Source: Desulfobacteraceae bacterium (GTDB lineage: Bacteria > Desulfobacterota > Desulfobacteria > Desulfobacterales > Desulfobacteraceae). From it: DNA of 8,925 bases. Where the stretch lies: NCBI GenBank assembly GCA_024225895.1, contig JAAEMC010000919.1, positions 1 to 8,925 on the forward strand, given 5' to 3'. A model generated the notes under the pieces. That model did not search any database. It saw only the letters and a program-made list of their open reading frames with translations, and had not been told where the DNA came from. Positions 1 through 5,727 of the stretch are shown here, piece after piece (the first letter of the stretch is position 1; the number at the start of each line of letters is the position of its first letter). The position numbers and the translations under genes are program-made.

Positions 1-780
1 CGCTGCCTGAGATGAATAGCCTCTAATGGTAACCATTTTAACATCAAAGCCACTGTTCAGTTTTTTTACGATAAAGTCACCGGCTGCATGATGCCAGGGA
101 AAAATCTGTTCAAATGTTACAATGTCATAATACCCGGTTAAAATTGTGGCAATCTTTTCATAAATAGTGGATGCTTTGTCCAGGGGCAAATATGTATGCT
201 TCCCATCCGAACCCCATATAACGATTTTTTTTTCTTTAGCATCGTCTGTAATATGAAACTCGTTATATCCTTTAAACCACTCACCTAAAAAGAATCCAAA
301 AGCATGATCATCCATGGAAACAGAACCGGTTGCATATACCTGGGGAATAAATTGGAAAGAAAACTTTTGACTCAATTTTGTCAAAAGGCCATATTCATCC
401 TCCATGAGTGAAAGTCCAGGTTTTGAAACAGCTCCGTTTAGTACAAAATAGATAGGTGTTAATTCATTGAGTTGGACGCATAATCTTATCGGATGATAAA
501 AAGCACCATGCTTTTCAAGGAAAAAATATATATGCTGACTTTCATTGGTCTGAACCATTTTCTGCAGCACAAAAGCCAAGCCCTTCTTTAAATTGCAGAA
601 ATCATCTTTTGAAACAAATAGTTGTGCCGCTCTAAAATATTGACCAATGGTTATAGCCTGGCTGGATTTATCGTTTGAATGGGGGTGATATGGACGTTTC
701 CCCGATAATGGCAGGTCCCAAAAAAAAGAACCGGGGGTAACCGGCTCATTTTCTCCAGGTATATGGAAAAAGGTTTTCAA
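1..780 (-). CDS. Unrecognised conserved-looking protein, C-terminus cut by window edge
   Basis: An open frame of 260 codons runs from a TTG at 778-780 to the left edge without a stop. I chose the TTG because an in-frame TAA lies only five codons upstream and no ATG or GTG lies near. An AGAGGG stretch sits just before it, though its 3-base spacing is short for a ribosome site. The start lies 7 bases after the stop of the TPR gene, so the two are probably co-transcribed and translationally coupled. The protein is soluble-looking, with no signal peptide or membrane segment. It is rich in aromatic residues and has recognisable blocks such as DDHAFGFFLGEWFKGY (around residues 149-164) and FPWHHAAGDF (around 225-234). 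The second block vaguely recalls the catalytic loop of aminoglycoside-phosphotransferase-like kinases, but this is a weak impression and no kinase motif set can be completed. I do not recognise the family. The remaining C-terminus lies outside the window. Confidence 0.75.
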   Translation of the reverse strand, partial: MKTFFHIPGENEPVTPGSFFWDLPLSGKRPYHPHSNDKSSQAITIGQYFRAAQLFVSKDDFCNLKKGLAFVLQKMVQTNESQHIYFFLEKHGAFYHPIRLCVQLNELTPIYFVLNGAVSKPGLSLMEDEYGLLTKLSQKFSFQFIPQVYATGSVSMDDHAFGFFLGEWFKGYNEFHITDDAKEKKIVIWGSDGKHTYLPLDKASTIYEKIATILTGYYDIVTFEQIFPWHHAAGDFIVKKLNSGFDVKMVTIRGYSSQAA

Positions 781-787
781 TGACCCT

Positions 788-1465
788 CTACTTTATTCTA
801 TGTGGCTCAAGTTCTTTTTTCAGTTCATCCGCAACCTCAAAGCCAAGTTTAATGGCCGCATCACAATGTTTAATGGCATTTTCATAATCTTTAATCTCCA
901 GATAAGCCACAGCCAAATTATTATGTGCGATTGGGAATTCAGGCTGGATCTCGATGGCCTCAAGGTTAGCTTTAATACCTTCCTGGACAAGGCCTTTCAT
1001 AAAATATGCTGTCCCAAGTGTTGTATAGGCTTGAACAAAATTTTTATTGTGAGTAATAGCTTTTTTAAGGTTCTTAATCGCCTTATCTACTTTTTCTTCA
1101 TCCTCTTTTTGATTTTTACCGTCAACCAACTGCAGAAGGACAAAGGCTATATTGCCATAACCTTCTGCAAAACCCGCCCTTGCTTTTACCGCATACTTGT
1201 TATACCGGTAGCACCCCTCAAGATCATTGCGTTGAAGGCAGATTCCGCCTAAAAGCACATAAGCCTCTGCAAGATTGGGGCTGCAGTCAATTGCCTCATG
1301 GAGTTCTTTTTCAGCTTCATCATACTCCTGTTTTCCCATCAAAGCCACTGCAAGATTGTAGTGGGTGGTGCCGCATTCGGTATTTTGGGCAAGCTGGGAT
1401 CTTAATTTTACAATATGCTCATCTGCATTTTGGGACAGATTGTTTTGATTTTTGCCTTCTGTCAT
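788..1465 (-). CDS. Tetratricopeptide-repeat (TPR) protein
   Basis: This 225-residue protein is built almost entirely of TPR helix pairs, which form a superhelical scaffold for protein-protein contacts. The repeats fall at about residues 33-66, 67-100, 101-141, 144-177 and 178-208, each with the usual pattern of small and aromatic residues (YNLAVAL, AYVLLGGICL, AYTTLGTAYF, HNNLAVAYLE). The third repeat is interrupted by a charged insert (about 115-126, GKNQKEDEEKVD). There is no signal peptide or transmembrane segment, so it is probably cytoplasmic. The ATG at 1463-1465 has a good ribosome site (AAAGGA, 8 bases upstream). A strong promoter lies at 1522-1550, and the next gene on the same strand begins 7 bases after the stop. 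The linked partner is unknown, so the role is unknown. By inference the TPR protein may scaffold or bind that partner. Confidence 0.9.
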   Translation of the reverse strand: MTEGKNQNNLSQNADEHIVKLRSQLAQNTECGTTHYNLAVALMGKQEYDEAEKELHEAIDCSPNLAEAYVLLGGICLQRNDLEGCYRYNKYAVKARAGFAEGYGNIAFVLLQLVDGKNQKEDEEKVDKAIKNLKKAITHNKNFVQAYTTLGTAYFMKGLVQEGIKANLEAIEIQPEFPIAHNNLAVAYLEIKDYENAIKHCDAAIKLGFEVADELKKELEPHRIK

Positions 1466-1521
1466 GATAAACGTCCTTTTTTATATTGAAATAATTTTAC
1501 ATTCATAGTTTAAAACTAAGT

Positions 1522-1550
1522 ATAATATTTCCGATACACTTATGTGTCAA
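1522..1550 (-). promoter_or_regulatory. Sigma70-type promoter for the TPR gene pair
   Basis: Read on the minus strand, a perfect TTGACA (1545-1550) and a TATTAT (1522-1527) are separated by exactly 17 bases. Transcription would start near 1515, giving a leader of about 50 bases before the TPR gene. A short ACAC/GTGT inverted pair (1537-1548) overlaps the -35 end and might be an operator half-site pair, but it is only 4 bases per arm. Confidence 0.65.
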
Positions 1551-1648
1551 GGTCAATATTAATCTTGAACGATTTTAAGACTTATGGTAGTGCCAAACAT
1601 TAGGGCAATTCAAAATCTATTAATCATTTCAATTGGTAGGAGCGGAAT

Positions 1649-2683
1649 ATGAAAGAAGGATGTTATACAGCAATAATCACACCTTTTACTAAGGATGGCG
1701 AGCTGGACAAAGAAGGTCTTGAACAACTTGTCGATTTCCAGATTGAAAATGGTATCACCGGGATACTGGCTACTGGCACGACGGGTGAAAGCCCCACATT
1801 TAAATGGAAAGAGCATGACCATGTCATCGCCATTGTTGCTAAACAGGCCAAGGGTAAAGCATTGAGAATTGCAGGCACAGGAAGCAATAACACCAAAGAA
1901 GCTCTGGAGGCTACCAAACATGCATGTGATGAGAATGTAGATGCGGTACTTTTGGTGGATCCTTATTATAATGGGCCAAGTTCCCTTGAAATAAGAAAAG
2001 AATATTATGAGCCTGTGGCAAAAGAATTTGCTGAAATGCAAATCATACCTTACATAATACCGGGGCGAACCGGCGCCCAGATGCTTCCTCAGGATCTTGC
2101 CCTGCTGGCTCAGAACTGCAGTAATGTAGCGTCGGTTAAAGAAGCTACCGGGAACCTGGACAACATGAAGCTGACCCGCAAATTATGTGGAGATAATTTT
2201 AAAATCCTCTCCGGTGATGATGCCCTGATATTCAAGATTATGGCAGATCCTGAAATCAAAGCATGCGGTGCCATTTCCGTGATGTCTAATCTTGCACCAA
2301 AATTCATCACCCAGATGGTTACACTTCAAAACCAGGGCAAGACAGATGAGGCCTTAAAAATTCAGAATGCACTCATGCCCTTATTCGATCTGGTGGTAGT
2401 CACGACAAAAGAAGAATCTGCTTTTGGCAGTGTGAATTGCCGGGCAAGAAACCCATTGCCCTTGAAAACCTTGATGCAGTTGCTGGGCATGCCGTCAGGA
2501 CCCTGCCGCAAACCTTTGGGAAAAATGACCCGCCAGGGACTTGATGTTATGATCTCGGCTGCAAAAAAAGTGATGACCAACAACCCGGAAATCTTTGAAC
2601 CCATTGCCCGATTTTTCAATATAGATATTGAAGACAGGCTGAACAATCCTGAATACCAGCAAGGCCTCTGGTATGATTACTAA
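1649..2683 (+). CDS. Dihydrodipicolinate synthase (DapA)-family aldolase with extended C-terminus
   Basis: Members of this TIM-barrel family form a Schiff base between a lysine and pyruvate (or a related keto acid). DapA itself condenses pyruvate with aspartate semialdehyde in lysine and diaminopimelate synthesis. The characteristic DapA sites are present: GTTGES (43-48, with Thr44 and Thr45), PYYN (105-108), Tyr135 and Arg140 in a YIIPGRTG block, and the Schiff-base Lys164 in VKEATGNL. GDD (189-191) and GAISVMSN (207-214) follow. The usual YNVPSRTG block is altered (N to I, S to G). At 344 residues it is about 50 longer than E. coli DapA (292). The extra length is mostly an insert around residues 247-268 and a tail from about 309 to 344 ending in WYDY. 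The ATG at 1649 has a clear TAGGAG ribosome site (1637-1642). It is a single-gene unit, not next to dapB or lysine genes. The conserved Arg and Tyr favour true DapA activity, but another pyruvate aldolase role (KDG, N-acetylneuraminate or similar) cannot be excluded, so I give no symbol. Confidence 0.88.
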   Translation: MKEGCYTAIITPFTKDGELDKEGLEQLVDFQIENGITGILATGTTGESPTFKWKEHDHVIAIVAKQAKGKALRIAGTGSNNTKEALEATKHACDENVDAVLLVDPYYNGPSSLEIRKEYYEPVAKEFAEMQIIPYIIPGRTGAQMLPQDLALLAQNCSNVASVKEATGNLDNMKLTRKLCGDNFKILSGDDALIFKIMADPEIKACGAISVMSNLAPKFITQMVTLQNQGKTDEALKIQNALMPLFDLVVVTTKEESAFGSVNCRARNPLPLKTLMQLLGMPSGPCRKPLGKMTRQGLDVMISAAKKVMTNNPEIFEPIARFFNIDIEDRLNNPEYQQGLWYDY

Positions 2684-2700
2684 ACAAAAAATGTAAATTA

Positions 2701-2740
2701 AAAAAGGGTCAACAAGCTTACACCCGTTGACCCTTTTTTT
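2701..2740. terminator. Bidirectional rho-independent terminator
   Basis: GGGTCAAC (2706-2713) pairs perfectly with GTTGACCC (2726-2733) around a 12-base loop. It is followed by seven T on the plus strand and preceded by a run of A on the same strand, so the hairpin has a U-tract in both directions. It lies 17 bases after the aldolase stop and 21 bases beyond the stop of the convergent YkgJ-family gene, and so serves both. Confidence 0.9.
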
Positions 2741-2761
2741 ATGAGTTTTTTTAATAGTTTA

Positions 2762-3562
2762 TCAGCTTTCTTTTTTTACCTGATAGCCATCCTGCCCTGC
2801 CTGAAAAAATGTGGCTTTCAACCATCCAAATCCAAATTTCAACAGCTCAACATCATCTTTAATTTTATCAATGGTTTTCTGATCAATGGCATAGCGGTCC
2901 AGAAAAGAGCTTTCAAAAACAAATTTTCTGAATTTATCAATATTATAACAAATCAGAAAAAACATTTTTTTGCTTTCATCTGTCAACTTCATGCTGGAAG
3001 GAAGTGATTTTTTCCGAACAATCAGATCCATCCATCCTTCATTGATTTCATCCCGAAGATCCACGCCCTGATCTTGGCGCCATTCTGCTACTGTCCATTC
3101 CTTATCTTCTTCAAACCCAAAGCAATGGGATTCCTTGACCGTAAAAAAGAATTCATCCTTTTCCCCTTGTTCGCCGGAATAGCTCAAAGAGCCGACACCC
3201 AGAGGATAATAGCGGCAGGTGGTGGGGCGGTCTTTATAAATAATGCACCCTTCGTCATCTTTAACAAATGGACAGGATTTTCTTTCATCATCAAGTAGCT
3301 TAAGGGTTACCACCGGTAAGTCAGCTTTTTCCAAAAGCTGGGGGTCAGTATAGATGGCTAAAAATTCTTCCGAGGTCAACTCCAACCTTTTTCTTAAATT
3401 CAATATGTCATATGGGGTCAACATAATATCAATCCCCCGGCAACAGTCGGTAAAACATTTGATCCCTTTATGGCAATTAAATTTAAACCGGCTATTATAG
3501 CTCAACTGCTCCGGTGGAATTTCTGGCTTTGGATTCTCATCGCGTTTATTGCTGTCGTTCAT
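2762..3562 (-). CDS. YkgJ-family cysteine-cluster protein (putative metal or Fe-S binding)
   Basis: This 266-residue protein carries the cysteine pattern of the YkgJ/CxxCxxCC family (the zinc- or iron-chelating domain group), which is thought to bind a metal or Fe-S centre but has no settled enzymatic role. The N-terminal cluster is Cys30, Cys36, Cys40-Cys41, in the form C-x5-C-x3-CC, followed by LTPYDILNLRKRL (48-60). The second half of the site is Cys97 (CPFV), Cys106 (GCIIYKDRPTTC) and Cys116 (CRYYPLG), with a further Cys147. The first 20 residues are polar and proline-rich, and there is no signal peptide. The C-terminal part (about 150-266) is mostly charged helices without a motif I know. 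The ATG at 3560-3562 has GGAG seven bases upstream, and a strong promoter lies at 3609-3638. It is a single-gene unit ending at the shared hairpin. The family call is firm, the molecular function is not. Confidence 0.88.
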   Translation of the reverse strand: MNDSNKRDENPKPEIPPEQLSYNSRFKFNCHKGIKCFTDCCRGIDIMLTPYDILNLRKRLELTSEEFLAIYTDPQLLEKADLPVVTLKLLDDERKSCPFVKDDEGCIIYKDRPTTCRYYPLGVGSLSYSGEQGEKDEFFFTVKESHCFGFEEDKEWTVAEWRQDQGVDLRDEINEGWMDLIVRKKSLPSSMKLTDESKKMFFLICYNIDKFRKFVFESSFLDRYAIDQKTIDKIKDDVELLKFGFGWLKATFFQAGQDGYQVKKES

Positions 3563-3608
3563 TAAAATACTCCATATTATAATATCTGGCCCGGTTAAAA
3601 GAAATGGG

Positions 3609-3638
3609 ACTATACCAAAAAAAATAGAATAATGTCAA
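3609..3638 (-). promoter_or_regulatory. Sigma70-type promoter for the YkgJ-family gene
   Basis: On the minus strand a perfect TTGACA (3633-3638) is followed after 18 bases by TATAGT (3609-3614, five of six matches to the -10 consensus). The spacer contains a run of eight T. The predicted start near 3602 gives a leader of about 40 bases. A TATAAT also occurs on this strand at about 3573-3578, but it has no matching -35 hexamer and overlaps the leader. Confidence 0.6.
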
Positions 3639-3702
3639 CAGATTACAAAGCTTTTAACAATCGAAGAATATTTTTACTGACCGCCTTCAATTCAGATAGG
3701 AT

Positions 3703-3793
3703 TTGACTTATTACTGATTTAAAACTAAAAATATAAGAATAAAAACACAAATTTAGATCGTACGTTAACAAATACCGCATTTTTCACTATTAA
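3703..3793 (+). promoter_or_regulatory. Candidate promoter region for galU
   Basis: Two sigma70-like pairs lie in the AT-rich gap upstream of galU. The first is TTGACT (3703-3708) with TAAAAA (3726-3731), spacing 17. The second is TTAACA (3765-3770) with TATTAA (3788-3793), also spacing 17, which would leave a leader of about 35 bases. Each has imperfect hexamers and the region is AT-rich, so chance matches are likely. I cannot choose between them. The rest of the 3563-3833 gap shows no other structure. Confidence 0.3.
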
Positions 3794-3833
3794 TAATATT
3801 TTCAGTTTATCAATTATTATTCGGGGATCACTT

Positions 3834-4706
3834 ATGAAAATTAAAAAAGCTGTTTTCCCGGTGGCAGGACTCGGCACCCGGTTTTTACCAGCAACCAAGG
3901 CAATGGCAAAGGAAATGCTCCCGGTGGTTGACAAACCCATTATCCAATATGCTGTGGAAGAAGCATTTGAAGCCGGAATTGAACACATAGTATTTGTTAC
4001 AGGCAGGGGTAAAAAGGCCCTTGAAGATCATTTTGACCGTTCCTTTTCATTAGAGCATTCTCTTAGAGACAAAGGCAAAATGGAATCTTTGAAACAGATT
4101 GAAGAATTGGTCCCTCCAACCGGAACCATTATCTATACAAGACAGAATGAGCCTCTTGGATTAGGACATGCTATCTGGTGTGCCAGGGATATTGTAGGAG
4201 ATGAACCTTTCGCCGTATTGCTCGCGGATGATCTCATTCAGACCCAGGCCCCCGTACTCTCTGAAATGGTTCAAAAATTTGACCGTCTAAGGGCATCAAT
4301 TGCCGCTGTCATGGAAATTGATATGGATCAAACCGATAAATACGGTATCCTTGATGCAACAACTCTCGAAGATGATATTGTTAAAATAAATGATATGGTG
4401 GAAAAACCTAATCCTAAAGATGCACCATCGAATCTGGCCATTATCGGGCGTTATATTTTAACACCTAGAATATTTGATTTTCTGGGCCGGAAGAAGAAAG
4501 GCGCCGGCGGGGAAATCCAGCTCACCGATGCCATGAAGACCCTTTTAAAAGAACAGCCCATATTTGGATATAAATTTGAAGGGAAACGGTTTGACTGTGG
4601 TGATAAGGCCGGTTTTCAGATGGCCAACCTGGCATTTGCCCTTCAACGGCCGGACATGAAAGACAAGCTCTTGCATTTTATTCGAACGATTGAAAAAGAA
4701 TATTAA
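3834..4706 (+). CDS. galU: UTP-glucose-1-phosphate uridylyltransferase
   Basis: GalU makes UDP-glucose and pyrophosphate from UTP and glucose-1-phosphate in the cytoplasm. It supplies lipopolysaccharide, exopolysaccharide and other glycans. The 290-residue length is normal for bacterial GalU. The nucleotide-binding signature spans residues 11-35 (AGLGTRFLPATKAM, then KEMLPVVDKP, with Lys26 in the activator and substrate motif). LGLGHA (108-113), LLADD (129-133), VEKP (189-192), GRY (205-207), GEIQLTDA (226-233) and FDCGDK (253-258) follow in the expected order. The ATG at 3834 has a modest GGGGAT ribosome site (3823-3828). The gene stands alone on the plus strand and converges with the transglycosylase gene, with only 8 bases between stops and no visible terminator hairpin there. 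Related nucleotidyltransferases such as RmlA have different signature spacing, so the GalU call is firm. Confidence 0.96.
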   Translation: MKIKKAVFPVAGLGTRFLPATKAMAKEMLPVVDKPIIQYAVEEAFEAGIEHIVFVTGRGKKALEDHFDRSFSLEHSLRDKGKMESLKQIEELVPPTGTIIYTRQNEPLGLGHAIWCARDIVGDEPFAVLLADDLIQTQAPVLSEMVQKFDRLRASIAAVMEIDMDQTDKYGILDATTLEDDIVKINDMVEKPNPKDAPSNLAIIGRYILTPRIFDFLGRKKKGAGGEIQLTDAMKTLLKEQPIFGYKFEGKRFDCGDKAGFQMANLAFALQRPDMKDKLLHFIRTIEKEY

Positions 4707-4714
4707 TTTTAACT

Positions 4715-5290
4715 TTACGAATTCTTATAGTAATCATAGGTTTCCATCACTTTTTTGACATAATTCTGCGTCTCATTAAATGGCGGTATGGAGTTGTATT
4801 TATCCACAGCTTCAGGTCCGGCATTGTATGCGGCCAATACCAGTGCCAATTTGTTGTCATACCGTTTAAAGAGTCTTTTCAAATATAGTGTTCCAGCCAT
4901 TATATTTTGTGACGGGTTATATGGATTGGAAATATAAAGGGATTTAAAATTGGCCGGCATGATCTGCATCAATCCCTTAGCCCCCTTTTTCGAGACTGCC
5001 TTGGGATTGAATGAGGATTCCACTTTAATCACCGCTTTGATCAAATGGAAATCAACCCCATGTTTTTTCTGGGCTTTTTTAATTATTTTATCATAATTAG
5101 TTGGAGTTGAACGATTCCATGTCTTTTTTGTTCTCTCTTTCAAGTAGAGTTCATAACCGGATGATGTGGGAACATTTGTAAAATGAAGGACACCATTGCT
5201 ATCTATATGCCTATAGATGTCTGCACAAGTTTCCATCGCTAAAAGAAACAAACCGGATACAATAAAAAAAATAAACCAAAACCTTTTCAT
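4715..5290 (-). CDS. Secreted soluble lytic transglycosylase (DUF4124 + SLT domain)
   Basis: This protein should cleave the beta-1,4 bond between N-acetylmuramic acid and N-acetylglucosamine in peptidoglycan, leaving a 1,6-anhydro end, and act in the periplasm. The 191-residue precursor begins with a signal peptide (KR, then a hydrophobic stretch to about residue 19, probable cleavage after TCA at 23). A short DUF4124-like segment follows (about 24-50, IYRHIDSNGVLHFTNVP). The SLT domain fills about 65-191: catalytic Glu91 in ESSFNPKAVS, GAKGLMQIMP (103-112), AAYNAGP (153-159) and the late NYVKKV block (176-181). The start ATG lies 24 bases after the stop of the upstream gene and lacks a good ribosome site, so translation may be weak or coupled. 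It is the last gene of the probable minus-strand operon. It resembles small Slt/MltE-type transglycosylases rather than large Slt70, and no lipobox precedes the cysteine at position 22. Confidence 0.92.
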   Translation of the reverse strand: MKRFWFIFFIVSGLFLLAMETCADIYRHIDSNGVLHFTNVPTSSGYELYLKERTKKTWNRSTPTNYDKIIKKAQKKHGVDFHLIKAVIKVESSFNPKAVSKKGAKGLMQIMPANFKSLYISNPYNPSQNIMAGTLYLKRLFKRYDNKLALVLAAYNAGPEAVDKYNSIPPFNETQNYVKKVMETYDYYKNS

Positions 5291-5314
5291 AGGATAGTGC
5301 TTTAATAAATTTTG

Positions 5315-5686
5315 CTACTTCACCTTATCCCCGTATGTTTTTAAAATAAATTTTTTCGGGAACTTGGGATGGGACAAATACTGACCCAGATTATCAAAAA
5401 AAACAGTTGCCAGTCTTTCAAAAACCTTTTCTTTATCGTGTTCCAATATCATATTTCTTTCGGCTTTGTATTCGTATAATACACTATCACCAAGGCAATT
5501 GGCAATATCGTCAAAAGAAATCTCTTTTAGATCCTTTTGAGAAAAAAGAGTTTTATCGACAACAATCTTAGCAGATGCGTTCATTACCACCACATACGCA
5601 TCCTCGGCAATCTTCCTTGAAAGGTCTGATATAATAAGTTTTAAGCCGTTATCCAACACCATCTCTTTGTATATATTTTGTGTCAT
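5315..5686 (-). CDS. Small conserved-looking protein of unknown function
   Basis: This is a 123-residue protein with no signal peptide, membrane segment, cysteine or known catalytic motif. The N-terminal half looks like beta strands around a DNGLKLIISDLSRKIAEDAY segment (12-31). The C-terminal half is helical and charged and ends in a basic tail (FPKKFILKTYGDKVK). Its opening resembles small uncharacterised proteins I associate with deltaproteobacterial genomes, but I cannot name a family. The ATG at 5684-5686 is preceded by AAAGG about 10 bases upstream. It sits 41 bases after the helicase fusion and 24 bases before the transglycosylase, so it is probably in the same operon. The composition (Lys/Glu-rich, no low-complexity runs) matches its neighbours, which supports a real gene. 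Confidence 0.78.
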   Translation of the reverse strand: MTQNIYKEMVLDNGLKLIISDLSRKIAEDAYVVVMNASAKIVVDKTLFSQKDLKEISFDDIANCLGDSVLYEYKAERNMILEHDKEKVFERLATVFFDNLGQYLSHPKFPKKFILKTYGDKVK

Positions 5687-5727
5687 TTATTTTTAACCTT
5701 TTGCTAAATTCAGTCACTATTTAAACA

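Noticed and set aside
800..1252. 150-codon plus-strand frame opposite the TPR gene
   Set aside because: The minus strand encodes well-formed TPR repeats with a good ribosome site and promoter. The plus-strand translation is Phe/Ile-rich and matches nothing.
1610..2041. 143-codon minus-strand frame opposite the aldolase gene
   Set aside because: It overlaps the conserved DapA active-site coding region on the other strand. Its Cys/Phe/Ile-rich translation is typical of an antisense shadow.
4700..4740. Terminator between galU and the transglycosylase gene
   Set aside because: There are only 8 bases between the two stops, and I found no hairpin followed by a T-run on either strand.
5225..5290. 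Lipoprotein signal in the transglycosylase N-terminus (Cys22)
   Set aside because: The residues before the cysteine (AMET) do not fit a lipobox, whereas TCA at 21-23 fits ordinary signal peptidase I cleavage.
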